A stretch of 64,000 nucleotides of DNA from Prorocentrum cordatum (Eukaryota; Sar; Dinophyceae; Prorocentrales; Prorocentraceae), in contig CAUYUJ010015033.1 of the NCBI GenBank assembly GCA_963575745.1, forward strand, positions 52,501-116,500, read 5' to 3'. Below, piece after piece: positions 42,240 to 53,773 of this stretch (positions are counted from its first letter, which is position 1; every line of letters starts with the position of its first letter). A program made the translations under genes and the position numbers. Below the pieces are notes generated by a model. That model was not told the DNA's origin, did not search any database, and saw only the letters and a list, made by a program, of their open reading frames with translations.

Positions 42240-44420
42240 GCCGACTGAGACATGCCCCATCCCACAAAGTGGGAGAAATGTCAGAAGATGGCATGGACAA
42301 GTTTTGCCACAGATATCATCTTGCGGTTACGGTACTAACTTTCAGCGAGCCTCGGAGCGCTCAGCACAACGATGCGCGCCGGGGGCAACGGACCGCGTTT
42401 CCGCCCCCGCCCCCCCCCCCGTTCCCCCCCAACCCAAACCTGCGAGAGAGACGCGCGCAAGGCGGTCGGAGGCTGTCTGGGCGCATTGCGGAGAGTGGGA
42501 GGGGGCCAGCGCGAGGGGGGGGGGGGGGGGGCCAACGCGCGGGGAGGGTGGGGGCCTGCGCGTGGGGGGGGGGGGGGGGCCAACGCGCGGGGAGGCGGAC
42601 TGGTTGGGCCACGGCGAACAGAAGCCCAGGCCACTGCAAAGCGCGACCCCGCGCCGACTGGCCCGGGCCAGGGCCGCCCGTCAAAGCAAAAGCCGGGGGG
42701 CGCCAACTACGCACGCGCGGCCCCGCGCCAACCGCAGTCCGCCCCCGGCCATTCTGCAAACGGCCCTGCCGCGCGCGAGCGTCTCTGCGCGGCCGCCAGC
42801 GGAGCGAATCACCAACCCACCCAGCGACCCCTGCCCACGGAAGGCCACGGGCAGCTGCTGGCTGCCCGGCAGAACGGGCGACCGCGGAAGCGTGAGCAGA
42901 CAGCCTCTTCAGAAGGATGCGGCCGCGCTCCTTGAGACGCCGCCCGACCGGCCCGCCCGCCCCCAGCCCGACCCGCCAGGGGCGCACGCGCCCGATCGTC
43001 GGCGATTTCGCAAGCGATCGAAGCCGTTTCTCGGGGAAGGAAGCGCTCCGAGGCACGCGGGGGAAAAGCTGGGCCAGCTCATCGCGCCGCCGCGCGAGGG
43101 CGGACAGCACGCAGGCGAGGCTGCATGGGGGGGGGGGGGGGCCGGGAACACGCGCGCCCCTGCGACGGCGCCCTCGGGGCGCATGAGCGGCGCCGCAGCA
43201 TGACAAGGCGCGCATCTGCGCGGCCCCATGTGACGCGCGCCCAGCCAGGCGCACGCCTCGCAGGAGAATTTCCAGATGCCCCGATCGGCAAACAAACATT
43301 AACGCACGCATCGGAAACTTCTTTCGACCATACGAAACCGATGCCAGCAGCTTCCCCATCGAAGAACACTGCGGCGACCGATGGAACGCACTCAAAGTGG
43401 GGAACCGAATACGCACCAATGGCGCCCGCGCAAATACGCGCGCATATTTCATCGCGCGCCGGGGGGCGAAAGAGGAACTTGGCCGCCGTCCTGCATGCCC
43501 GAGAAACTCTGACGGCTACTGGCCTCCACGCGCGGCGCGTCTTGTTCGGCGACGGCAATGCGCAACGCGCACACTTCCTGGAATTCAGCCCTGGACCCAG
43601 GCGCGCCCACGGCGCGCAGTCCAGCGCGCACAGAGCAGCGCAGGCGACGGCCACTGTGGACAGCCAACAGCCCCCCCCCTCCCCCAACCAGCGCCCACCC
43701 ACATATCAGGCACAGGTGTCGACGTAGCTTTAGCCCCGCGCACAGCGCCCATAGCAGTCAACGCATCAAAAAACATCGCGGCGGCTTCGGACGACAAAAT
43801 GGCCCTCGGCAGCTCCCCGCTGGATCGCACTCTTCGGCGCGATGCAGTTGTCGGCGGGGCCGCGGGGGCCTCTGCTGATGAATGGCACGCAGCGCTACAG
43901 ACTGTCGCACCTGTCGAGGACATGCTCGCCGACGCCGCGGGCCCGCCACTGCCCGACGCGGCCCTGGCTGCGCCGATGCCAGGGGGCGAATCGTCGTTGA
44001 AAGTGCGACGCGGAGCCTTGGATTGCGCGGCTTGGCACCGCGGCGTCGCGACGGTCGCGGCCGGGCACGCTGCTGGGACAGTCAGGGTTGCAGCCCCACG
44101 GCAACGCGCGCCAAGGAGACAGGCGACCGGATCCGCCCCGGGAAACTTCGAAACGCCAGCGGAGGTCAGGCAAGCAACCGAAGAGGCAACGCGGGCCGCC
44201 CGCTGGATGACCTATCAGAAGTACGTCCACATCCGCAAGAACAAGGCGAGGCGAAGCGAGGCGCCGGTCGGTCGCCCTGAAGGACGGCGCTACAAGAGCC
44301 CAGCGGGGGCGCCGGAGCGCCGAGCGCCCAGCGCACGACGAACTGGCGACGCATGACTCGCCCAAGCGCGCACCAGAGATCACGCACAAGACGCGCCAGC
44401 TCGAACAAAAATCTGACATT
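42240..44420. other. GC-rich low-repeat region with G-runs, no supported gene
   Basis: High GC throughout. Long G homopolymers lie at about 42513-42530, 42564-42579 and 43129-43141 (quadruplex-prone). Several overlapping long frames exist on both strands, as expected at this GC level. The plus frame ending at 44356 has the most protein-like tail (ETPAEVRQATEEATRAARW), but no domain is recognised. Confidence 0.4.
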
Positions 44421-45877
44421 GATCACAAATCACCCGTTTCGACACTATACATGTTGCAAAATGCTTCCCACATGACTGACCTCTGCATTGGATTGTACTC
44501 GGTCTCAAACTGCCCCCTGGTCAAAGTGATCATGCGATCGCGGGCGCACTCGAAATGCCCTGTCGCCGGCGCCGCGCACTGCTCGACAGGCCCCCGCGCA
44601 CAGGATTGCCGAAGGGTGGCAAGGCAGGCCCAGCATCGCGAGCTCGTTTCAGATCGCGCGCTCGAGCGCATAATTGCTGGCATTCGCCAAGCTCTCCGCG
44701 AGCAGCCAGGCGGCGCTGATCTGCACGAGACATAGCCAATGGTTTCCTTAGCTCCAGCGCAGGACGACGCCGTGCCACGCAGCTGCGATTTGCGCGGCAC
44801 CTCTCTGGTTCCCGCCTGACGGCCGACTCCGCGGTGCTCTCTGACGCGGCACAACGATCATAAGCATTGATATTATTGCGACGCAGATCGCAAGCATCGC
44901 AATATTCCACGCGAGATTGCGGAAAGGACCACCAAGCCTTGAAATTCGATCGAGACACACCATGCTAACATCACCCACGCCAACTGTTACATGCGTTTGT
45001 GAGCTGATCACGTTCATACTGGAGCTGACCATTCTCCATTTGCATATATACACATTGAGGAACTTGTTGTCTCTTGCATCGCGGGCCGCGGCACGACGCG
45101 AGAACGATACTGCTGTTGAGAAGGTACTTCGCAAGGGAGAAAGCCCACGGGCATGCCACACCCTCTGGCCATTAGCACGTTGGATTGCGGATTGGTGCCA
45201 TGCGAGCTTGCCAAGAGCTTGATGACTCCCTTCCACAAGAGCGACCCGGGACGAGCGGAAAGCCCTCTCGTCCCGGCCCCGGGAATCCCCCCCTCCAGGT
45301 AGCCCTCGAAGGCTCGCTGACAGGCCGCGTCATGCCGCAGGAACGAGAGGTCCACACACCGAGGGATGACTCATTCACGTGGGAGCAGAAGAAACCTCCC
45401 GCAGAGTCAAGCCGACGCAGATGCCGTGGAACGTGAAATCCGAGCAATCAGGGAGACGAGTGCAATGCTGGAGCTGGACGACGCGCCCTCCACGACGATT
45501 GACACAGGCCCGCACAGCGCAGAGAAGATCACCCGAGCCATTTCCTGGCTGCGAGGGGGCAGAGGTGGCCTACGCTGCGCTGCAGCAGCCTTGGAGTCCC
45601 CCGTCTTCGCCGGCAGAAAGGTGACCGCATGCCTGGCCGAATCCCGTCACGCGTGCGTCGCGCCGTCATTGTGGCCGATGCGGAAATACTCTCCTAAGCA
45701 CAATTCGGGACCGCGCATTGTTCGTTCCACCAGTAGTCTCCCGCCAATTGACACGTGCTCGGACTTGACTTCACCCAAATCCTTGACACAATATGGGTTG
45801 AGCGAAAGTTCCCATGTATCCGCGAGTATTGCGACGACATTCCGTTCGGTGGACTATCGGGCCCAATGTCGCTCGTT

Positions 45878-46543
45878 TTAACCGTTGTCCTGCTTGGAGA
45901 GGTCAGATCGTACCTTGACCTTGCCACTTATTCCCCAATTCTTAACCGGAAGTGGTGCTTCGGCGGAGCAGGCGACAAAGGTATGTTGCTGGGAACATTC
46001 CGGGCAGGAGTGCACGGGCGCGCCTGGCTTTGGCTCGACGACGTCATGCACCAGGAAACACAAGTCTTGGAATTCCACGGGCTTCTCTCCTCGACAATTT
46101 ACTTCGGCGCGCGGTACGGCGCATGTGTGCTGATTTCTGTTCCAGCATTCAACGCCCTCCTCCGTGACCTGCGAGACGAGGCGCAGACGGCATCCCCTGG
46201 AACGGCGCGCGCGACGCCGCCGCCGCGGGCCCAGCCAGCCTCGGTGGAGGCCCACGCGAGATGCCCAGCCACGCCGCTGGCCGAGACCCCAGCCAGGCAC
46301 GGAGTAATCCAAGCGAAGGCGCAGCAAGTGCGCAGGCGAGTGGCCCGCGCAGGGATGAACACTGGATGTCCTGGACGTGGCGGCAGCTTGCCCGTCGGCG
46401 GGGGCCACCAGAGCCATCCTGCACCAGTCTGTCCCCTCTGCCACGGTGACAAATGCCAAAAAACATAAGGCTGCCTTCAGGGGGCCTGGGAATTGAGAGC
46501 GCATGGCCTTGCAGGGCAGCGCCATGTTTGACTCGTCGGCCAT
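45878..46543 (-). CDS. Possible secreted Cys-containing protein fragment
   Basis: ATG at 46543. A signal-peptide-like segment (LKAALCFLAFVTVAEG) is followed by TDWCRM. After a GC-rich middle, the last ~90 residues are Cys-rich and protein-like (VECWNRNQHTCAVPRAEVNC, then DLCFLVHDVV and CPECSQQHTFVAC). Other plausible minus-strand pieces lie downstream (45694-45900; 45014-45350; 44423-44600, with FECARDRMITLTRGQFETEY), so this could be the first exon or exons of a split gene. Splice sites cannot be fixed by eye. A plus-strand frame also covers part of this region, and no family is recognised. Confidence 0.3.
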   Translation of the reverse strand: MADESNMALPCKAMRSQFPGPLKAALCFLAFVTVAEGTDWCRMALVAPADGQAAATSRTSSVHPCAGHSPAHLLRLRLDYSVPGWGLGQRRGWASRVGLHRGWLGPRRRRRARRSRGCRLRLVSQVTEEGVECWNRNQHTCAVPRAEVNCRGEKPVEFQDLCFLVHDVVEPKPGAPVHSCPECSQQHTFVACSAEAPLPVKNWGISGKVKVRSDLSKQDNG

Positions 46544-46552
46544 GGGACGCAC

Positions 46553-47495
46553 AGGATGCTAACAAATGACCCACGACGCGGAGCTGTCCTTGATCCCAAA
46601 TTCGAAGTCCGTCCCGACCATGGGGCTCTTCTGATCTGATGAGCTCTACCGTGCAGCGGAGGCAGGCGGTAATCTAGTGGGAGTCTTGGCTGCTCAGGTG
46701 CTTGCGCGAGTTGCACCAACAGTATTGTCAGGCGCAGCTGCGGTTGCTGCACTGCCCAATATGGACCGATCTCGACACCTGACAGGACTCACAGGCGTAC
46801 TGGGCCAGGGCAGCCTTGGGCTAATTACAGGCGGGGTCCCATGCTGAACTGAACCCTCTCACGACTCCAATGCCAGTGGTACCTGAGGCTGGACGCCCCT
46901 CACGTTCCAACAGGTGATTATAGCCCGCGCCAGGTTCTGGGTCCCCCCTGAGGGTTGACGCGCGCGCTCCACTACTCGCAAAAGTAACTACTCGCAAATG
47001 GCCTGGGTTCGCCGCGGGGGACTTACGATCCACTACGTCGAAGCAGATGTGTTTGGGGGACGTTTGCGAGTAAGCACTTTGCGAGTAGTGGAACGCGCTC
47101 GGTGAGAGGGAAATCCCGCGGCGGCGATGCTGGACGCCGCCCGTGCGTCGCCGGCGCCCTCCCTCCTGGCGGCGCGCGGCAGGCCAGATAGTGGCCAGGA
47201 TCCCAAAAGAAAGCCTTCCGAACATCACCGCCCACGAGGACTTCCCAGAGGGGGTCGTTGCAGCTAGATATTCGCCAGCATCTCGGAAACCTTTGTTACG
47301 ACGTCGCAAGACATTGGATTGCCTTCCTTGCGCGCCTGTGACCAGCCATCCGTGGATGCGGCGACAAGCCAGCCACCACCATGTCTGGAGCTTCCACTTC
47401 GCAGTTCGATGCAGCCCCAGCAGAGATGCACGCGGCAGGAGGTGCACGATGACCACGGAGGGAGCCTGTGCTGCAGGCTCTGAGAGGCATGCAGC
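46553..47495. other. Low-repeat region, no supported gene
   Basis: Both strands have open frames without motifs. Short repeats of ACTCGCAAA occur near 46975-47090 (AGTAACTACTCGCAAATGG and inverted TTTGCGAGTAG). Confidence 0.35.
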
Positions 47496-47745
47496 GTGCC
47501 AGGCCGTGGGCCACTGCCAGTCCTGGGTGGGGAGGACGCACCACTGATGCTGCCCTGCTGCGGTGCGTGTCCCAGCCCTCCCAGCCCTGAAGGGGACGTC
47601 TCCCACGCGCTGCTCGCGTGCGGGCAGACCTCGGAGCTGCGCATCGAGCTCTGGACAGTCATCGGCGCTGGGGCCCCTACGACGAGGCAGGCGGCGCTCA
47701 TGGCCCTCCTTGGCCCAGAAGCGAGCGCCGCCTGCATCGAATACT
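47496..47745 (+). pseudogene. Possible LINE ORF2 C-terminal remnant
   Basis: A plus frame contains CCGACPSPPSPEGDVSHALL followed by ACGQTSELRIELW. This resembles the C-x2-C...H...C knuckle found at the C-terminus of many LINE reverse transcriptases. No RT motifs are found upstream. It may equally be chance. Confidence 0.22.
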
Positions 47746-47978
47746 CGAGGCCTCCTAGATGTGGTCGGCATGGATGGGGTCGGAGAATCGCGCCGCCTCG
47801 CCGATACATCGGCGATGTATCGGCGATGCACCGGCGATGCAACGTCGACATCGGCGGTGCATCGGCGACGTCGACGTGGAGCAAATCGGGCTCCGCATCA
47901 AGCCGCATTGGCGATGCATCGGCGATGTGGCGCGATCCTCCGACCCCATCTACTCCGACCCGATCTAGGGGGCCTAGA
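47746..47978. mobile_element. Palindromic MITE-like element with CATCGGCGATG repeats
   Basis: About 230 bp with long imperfect inverted ends. The left end (47746-47796) contains AGGCCTCCTAGAT, GGATGGGGTCGGAG and ATCGCGCC. The right end (47927-47977) contains their complements CTCCGACCCCATC and ATCTAGGGGGCCT. The centre is a minisatellite of CATCGGCGATG-type words, themselves near-palindromic. No clear adjoining target duplication was found. Confidence 0.6.
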
Positions 47979-48159
47979 AATACGTAGGCAGGGCGCTGGT
48001 GCGCTGTGCCGGGCGGCGCTGAGCGCCTGGCAGCGGCTAGCGGATGCAAGACTCTGGCCCGTGCCCTTGCCGAGCGCAACCCTCCCGCGCGCCCCCCCCG
48101 GGCGGAGCGCGAGCGAGCGCCACGGACGGGAGACCGAGAAGCCGAGAACCGAGGGAGAG

Positions 48160-48895
48160 GGGGGGGAAGAGGAGAAGGACGAACAAGGAACAAGGAGGAG
48201 AAGGAGGAGGAGGAGAGAGGAAGGAGAAGGGAAGGAGGGAGGGAGGGAGGGAGGGCCCTTCTGGTTGTCCCTGGGGCCCACCTGGCCCCCAAGACGCCCG
48301 CGCGACCACGGCCTCTGGCTCTCTGGGAGAGGAGGGGGGCGCCTGCTCCGGCCGAAGGACTGCTGCGGCGCGCGGGGGGGAAGGGGGAGGAGGAGAAGAA
48401 GGAGGAGGAGGCGCAGGAGGAGGAAGAGGAGGAGGAGGAGCGGGAGGAGGAAAAGAACGAGGACGAGGAGGAGGAGGAAGAGGAGGAGGAAGAGCGCAGG
48501 AGGAGGAGGAGGCGCAGTAGGAGGGAGAGGTAAGAGGAGGAGGAGGAGGAGGAGAAAAAGGAGGAGAAGGAGGAGGAGGAGGAGGAGGAGGGGGAGGAGG
48601 TGGAGGAGGAGGAGGAGGGGGGGGGGAAGGGAGGAGGAGGAGGAGAAGGAGGAGGAGGAAGAGGAGGAGGAGGAGGCGCAGGAGGAGGAGGAAGAGGAGG
48701 AACAGGAGGAGGAGGAGGCGGAGGAGAAGGAGGAAGAGGAGGAGGAGGAGGAGGAAGGGGAGGAGAAGGTGGAGCAGGAGGAGGAGCAGGAAGCGGAGGA
48801 AGAGGAGGAGGAGGACGACGACGAGAAGGGAGGAAGAGGAGGATCAGCAGGAGGAGGAGGAGGAGGAGCAGCAACAGCAGGTGAAGGCGGAGGAC
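48160..48895. repeat. (GGA)n-rich tract
   Basis: Purine tracts from about 48160 to 48250 and from 48385 to 48895, separated by unique GC-rich sequence. Glu/Arg- or Pro/Ser-coding frames here are artefacts. Confidence 0.9.
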
Positions 48896-48899
48896 TTTA

Positions 48900-49339
48900 G
48901 AGACCCGTAAAGGGAAGTTGTAGGGGAGTAGGGGTGTAAGTATGTAAGGGTATAGGGGTCCAGGGGTGAGAGTCCAGGGAAGAGGAGGAGGAGGAGGAGG
49001 AGTTTAGACCCAAGATGCATCAACGATGTTACAATGAAACATCCCTCCAAGTTCCCTATTGGTAAGTTGGTAAGTCCCAACCAGAATGTATGTCCATCGA
49101 GGGACGTGGCCCATTCGAAGACTACCGTCTGAGAATCTCCAGTCGCACCCAAACAACATTCCTGGGACTTCAATCCCGCGGATTAACGTGACTGTTGCGT
49201 CCTGCCAATCCTAGACCGCGGTGGAACACCATTCCGGGGACTTCAACACCATGAATCACCGTGACTGTTACGCCCTGACACTCCAACGAAATCGTACAGA
49301 ACATTACTCCTGGCACTTCAACCGTCAGAACCCTTGAAA
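48900..49339. repeat. Weak repeats, no gene
   Basis: From 49155 to 49325, three diverged units contain TTCC-GGGACTTCAA, AATC-CGTGACTGTT and CGCCCTG/CGTCCTG. No frame is supported. Confidence 0.5.
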
Positions 49340-49620
49340 CTGCCGAAAAGTTGTCGGATCAATGCGCGCGGCGCTTACGCGAGAACCACACTTCGAAAAG
49401 TAACCACCCTCCACCAATTAAACTGATACAAGCTCTTAAATCGAATGCGCGCTGCGCTAAAGCGAGAGCCACAAATTGGAAACGGCCCGCCCTCCATCCG
49501 TGAAACTGCTGCAAACGTTGAGAACGGATGTGCGCGTTGCGACAGCGAGAGCCACATGTTGTAAACGAAACGCCCTCCATCCGTGAAACTATTGCAAGCG
49601 TCGAGCTTCAGGATCAGAAA
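49340..49620 (-). repeat. ~77-bp GGCTCTCGC repeats, inverted copies
   Basis: Three to four units in the orientation opposite to 34376-34617, each with GCGAGAGCCACA, CGCCCTCCATCCGTGAAAC and GCAAACG words. Confidence 0.8.
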
Positions 49621-49714
49621 TCGTGAGGACGTCTCAAAAGAAATGCCCGGAAGCCCTACCGACACGCCTGGAGGTGCGACAGGGAGAAATTGTTCATAAC
49701 GAAATGCGAAATGG

Positions 49715-49920
49715 GAGGAGGAGGAGGATGACAAGAAGGACGAGGAGCGAGGAGGAGAAGGAAAAAGGGAGGAGGAGGACAAAGAGGAGGGGGGAAGAGA
49801 GGGAGGGAGGGAGGAGGAAGGAAAGGAGAGGAGTGCAGAAGAGAGGAAAGGAGACGAAAGGAGACGAAAGGAGAGGAGGGGGACCAGGAGGGGGACGGGG
49901 ACGGGAACGGGGATGGACGG
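49715..49920. repeat. (GGA/GAAAGGAGAC)n purine tract
   Basis: Purine-rich tract with GAAAGGAGAC repeats near 49850-49880. Confidence 0.88.
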
Positions 49921-50038
49921 GGAAAGCCACCCTTCCCTCCCTCGCCCTATCCACGTCGCCCTCAGCCTGTGGAGCTCCCTCAGCTATTTGTTTGACTCGT
50001 CTCCTCCCTCCATGTTTCCTTCCCTCTCCAACGCGTTA

Positions 50039-50039
<1 letters not shown>

Positions 50040-50093
<54 letters not shown>

Positions 50094-50098
50094 CCTGT

Positions 50099-50130
<32 letters not shown>

Positions 50131-50211
50131 CTCAGTCTGCCTTTCTCTCTCTCTCTCTCTATGTCTCCTCTCTCTCTCTCTCTTGTTCTCCTTTTTTCTC
50201 TCTGTCTCTGT

Positions 50212-50264
<53 letters not shown>

Positions 50265-50412
50265 GATCGATATATATATATATATATATATATATGTCTA
50301 TCTCAGTCTCTCTCTCCCTCTCTCTCTTTCTATCTCTCTCTCTCTATTTCTGTCTCCTCTCTCTCTTGTGTTGTCTCTCTCTCTCTATCTCTTTCTCTCT
50401 CTCTCTCTCTCT

Positions 50413-50443
<31 letters not shown>

Positions 50444-50745
50444 GTCTCGCTCTGTCTCTCTCTCTCTCTCTCTCTCTCCCTTTCTCTCTCCCTCTCTGTC
50501 TCCTCTCTCTCCTGTCTTCTCCCTCTATCTCTCTCTCTCTCTCTCTCTCCTTCTCTCTCTCTCTCTCGCTCTCATTCTCTCTCTATCATTCTCTCTGTCT
50601 CTCTTTATCCCTCTCTCTCTCTCTCTCTTTCTGTCTCCTCTCTCTGTCTCTCGTTCTCTGTTTCTCTCTCTCTCTCTCTCTCTATTCCTCTCTCTCTCTC
50701 TCTCTCCCGCTACATATATATACATACATACATACATACATACAT
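50040..50745. repeat. (TC)n tract of ~670 bp with TA and TACA runs
   Basis: Nearly pure CT dinucleotide tract interrupted by TATA runs at 50085-50092 and 50270-50295, ending in a (CATA)n run at 50715-50745. Confidence 0.95.
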
Positions 50746-51300
50746 AAGTATAAATAGTTTCTCGATGTCTCGAAAAAGTATGCACACATAAATTTGTGTA
50801 TACAAACGGCCCAACCCCCCACCCACCCACCCACCCAGAACCCCCCAACGACGGACTGGTGATGGAGGGGCATCGTCCTCATTTTCTTCATAATCCTCAT
50901 CTTCCTCCTCTCGTCATCATGGTTCCCTTGTCTGCTCATAGTATCGCTCCTCCTCCTCGCATTTTTCGTATTATTATTGTTGTTAGTGTTTTTCGTCTGC
51001 TTCTTATTACTATTACTCTTATCCTTCTTACTCAGATCATCACTCGTCTTATTATTATTAACAATAATGATACCATCATTATTATTCTTAATATTAATAT
51101 AAATAGTATTCTTATGATCATTATTATTATATCATTATTATTATGCGTATTATTATTAGTATTATTATTCGCATTATTATCATTATTATTCTTACTATTA
51201 ATATTACTCGTCGTCTTCTTGTTTTTCTTATGTTCATCACGATTATTACTACTATTAGCATTTGCCTCCTCCTCCTCCTCCTCCTCCTGCCCCTCCTCCT
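50746..51300. repeat. ATT-rich interrupted microsatellite
   Basis: From about 50965 to 51255 the sequence is dominated by ATT/TTA triplets with substitutions, a local AT-rich island in a GC-rich window. A CTC tract follows at 51268-51300. Confidence 0.8.
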
Positions 51301-51547
51301 ATGCCCCTCTCGCGGGGAAATGCAGCTTCGGGCTGAGGGTGTCGGTAGCGGTACCGTCGCTACTCATTGCAAGACGCGCTGCAGATCAACCCCCCTTCAA
51401 CCCACTTGTCAAGGCTGCAAGGTGGAGGGCGCTTCGCCCCGCTCGGAGAGGAGGGGGCGGAAGAAGGAGGACGATGCGAGGAGGAAGATTTTGCAACGCG
51501 TCGTGAATCGTTATCTCTAGCGGCGTTCTGGGCCAAACCGCCCAGAA

Positions 51548-52381
51548 ATGCCCGAAAAGGCCGGCAGACCGAAAAAGAAGCACAGGGCGCCCAAGAGCAG
51601 GACGCGCAGAGAGTACAACAAGGCACGGAACACAAGGCGCAAACAGGCGCGTTTGGACGGCAGGCGCAAAGAGTCCCTCCCCGACTTCCACGGGGTCTAA
51701 GAGGCAGAGCTCAAGGTGAAGGCTCTTCGGCGCCAGAATGCAACCCAAAGAACGAATCCAACGGGGCAGGGCTGTTTAATAAACGCGCAGGGCGGTTCAG
51801 TAAACGCAGATTGTCGGGTATGGGTGGTGCTTCTTCCCTTGATTCCGCCTTTGCAATTTAATTCGGCGAGGGTGGTGATGCGTTGCAGGTGTTTGGGCGC
51901 GCTGTTGGTCTTCCAGCGTTCGCCAGGGGCTAGAGCTGGAGCGCGGCGGCCGCGCCCACGAGGGATTCACGCGCTGCCTCGGCGCGCCACAAGGCGCGCC
52001 ACAGGAGAGGAAGCCCAACAGACACCTGAAGAAAAAGAACCAAGAACCCCAGCGACAGAAGCGGGTGGTGGAGGCCGAGCTGGCGACAACCGAGAAGAAG
52101 AAGAAGAAGGTTTGGAGGACGACAAAACAAAAGACCCCTTGCCCCCGCATCAGCCAACAAAGAAGGCGAAGGGGCTCATGGTGGGATGCGGAAGTCCGCG
52201 TTCACCCGTGGACGCCGAGGAGCAGAAGGCGATCTTCGCCTCCACCGTCGCTTCAGCCCACTGGGAAACCATCGTCGACGACGACGACGACGGCGGCCTG
52301 GAAGCCGAACTCGGGCGTCTGATTGGACAGGGCGCCCAAACCTCGGGGTCGGCGGCGGCGTCCCCCGACGAGTCCGACTGA
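51548..52381 (+). pseudogene. Possible coding fragment, basic then acidic
   Basis: In one plus frame an ATG at 51548 opens a 50-codon highly basic stretch (AGRPKKKHRAPKSRTRREYN, AT-hook-like GRPKKK), a TAA at 51698, then the same frame is open to 52381. The last ~120 residues are acidic and protein-like (EEQKAIFASTVASAHWE, then DDDDDGGLEAELGRLIG). The internal stop suggests a broken copy or two unrelated frames. No family is recognised. Confidence 0.22.
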
Positions 52382-52639
52382 GCGAGCGGCCGCGCCCTGC
52401 GGGCGTGCACTGAGCGCGACGCAGTCGGCGCCGAGGGCCGTTGGCGCGATGCGAGAGCGCTCACGTATGAATACGCATGTGCTGTAAGTCCTCTTGCCCG
52501 CCAAACAGTCGATGCCGACCTCCCGCCCGGGGGGCTTACGCGATGAGGCAGAAAGCCTTCAGAAAAAATATCATAACAAGAACTGCGACAAACTGGGTTG
52601 CAATCGATGGGCGCGCTGCCTCTACACCCCAGAAGGGGG

Positions 52640-52765
52640 ATGATGAGGAGAACGAGGAGGAGGACATGAGTGAGGAGGATGAAGGGGAGCTACATAATAA
52701 GATGGCCACGACGATGATAATAATGATAATGGTGATGGTGATGATGATGATGGTGGTGGCGGTGG

Positions 52766-52796
<31 letters not shown>

Positions 52797-52890
52797 AATA
52801 GCAAAGAGGAGGAGCAAGAGGAGGAGAAGGAGGAGGGGAAGGGTACGAGAAGGAGGAGAAGGAGGAGGAGGAGGAGGAGGAGGATTGACT
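52640..52890. repeat. (GAT)n and (GGA)n tracts
   Basis: GATGAT/AATGAT triplets at 52715-52800 between GGA-rich blocks at 52635-52690 and 52800-52890. Confidence 0.9.
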
Positions 52891-53134
52891 CATCAAGGAC
52901 CCTCCCTCCCCCTCCCCCCCTCCTCAGGGACGGACGAGGGAGGAGAGGGGAGGGAGCATGATGAAGGAAGGAAGTAAGGCGAGGAGGAGGAGAAGGTGGA
53001 GGAGTGACTCATCAAAGGCCCCCTTCCCCCTCCCCAGGGAGGGAGGAGGAAAATAGGGGAGAATGCAGGAGGGGGGAAGGAAGGCCGAACGAAATCGCAA
53101 ACAGCGAAAACGCTTGAGAAAGCCAACACAAATG
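52891..53134. repeat. Short duplicated segment, no gene
   Basis: GACTCATCAA followed by CC(C)TCC-rich and GAGGGAGGAG sequence occurs twice (52886 and 53003), a tandem duplication of about 117 bp. Nothing else. Confidence 0.55.
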
Positions 53135-53770
53135 ATTCCGACGGTAACACCCCACATGAGAATATTTCTAAATTACCCTAAGCACTTCCCCCGTCGCCCT
53201 TGCGGACATCCTCCTCTCGCCCTGCGTTCGGCTCTCTCCTCCTCCTCCTCCTCCTCCTCCTCCTCCTTCCCTCTCCTCTCTCCTCCTCCTCCTCCTCTCC
53301 TCCTCCTCCTTCCTCCTCCTCCTCCTCCTCTCCTCCTACGCCCTCCTCCTCCTCCTCCTCCTCCTCCTCCTCCTCCTCCTCCTCCTCCCTCCTCCTCCCT
53401 CCCTCCTCCTCCTCCTCCTCCCCCTCCTCCTCCTCCTCCTCCTGCTCCTCCTCCTTCTCCACCTCCTCCCCATCATCGCCCCCCCACCCACCCCTCCCCC
53501 CCATCCACATCCTCCTCCTGCCGCTTCTCTACGTGTACCTCCCCTTCCCCCTGGTCGGGGCAAACAGATCGATTTTCCTCGGCGCCGTCGCCGCCTCGGC
53601 GAACGCGCGCGCGTTCGCGCGGCTAGATCGCGAAGCCTTTGGGACAGCCCCGCGGGCCACGCCTTTGGGACAACCCCGCGGGCCGAAGTGGCGCGAGGCC
53701 AGGCCGTCGGGACAGCCCCGCGAGCCAGACCGCCGGGGCAGCCCCGCGGGCCTCTAGCCGCGTGCCGCGG
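53135..53770. repeat. Left arm of inverted repeat flanking helicase fragment
   Basis: Segments that recur in inverted order and orientation at 55370-55780: ATTCCGACGG with CCCCACATGAGAAT (53135-53163), TCTCGCCCTG-type (53213-53225), a CTC tract (53238-53465), CCCTGGTCGGGGCAA and ATCGATTTTCCT (53548-53580), and GGGACAGCCCCGCGGGCC tandem units (53640-53755). Confidence 0.75.
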
Positions 53771-53773
53771 CGC

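Noticed and set aside
42361-44426. Overlapping 300-360 codon frames on both strands as genes
   Set aside because: At this GC content long frames arise on both strands; none shows a motif, and competing frames are equally long.
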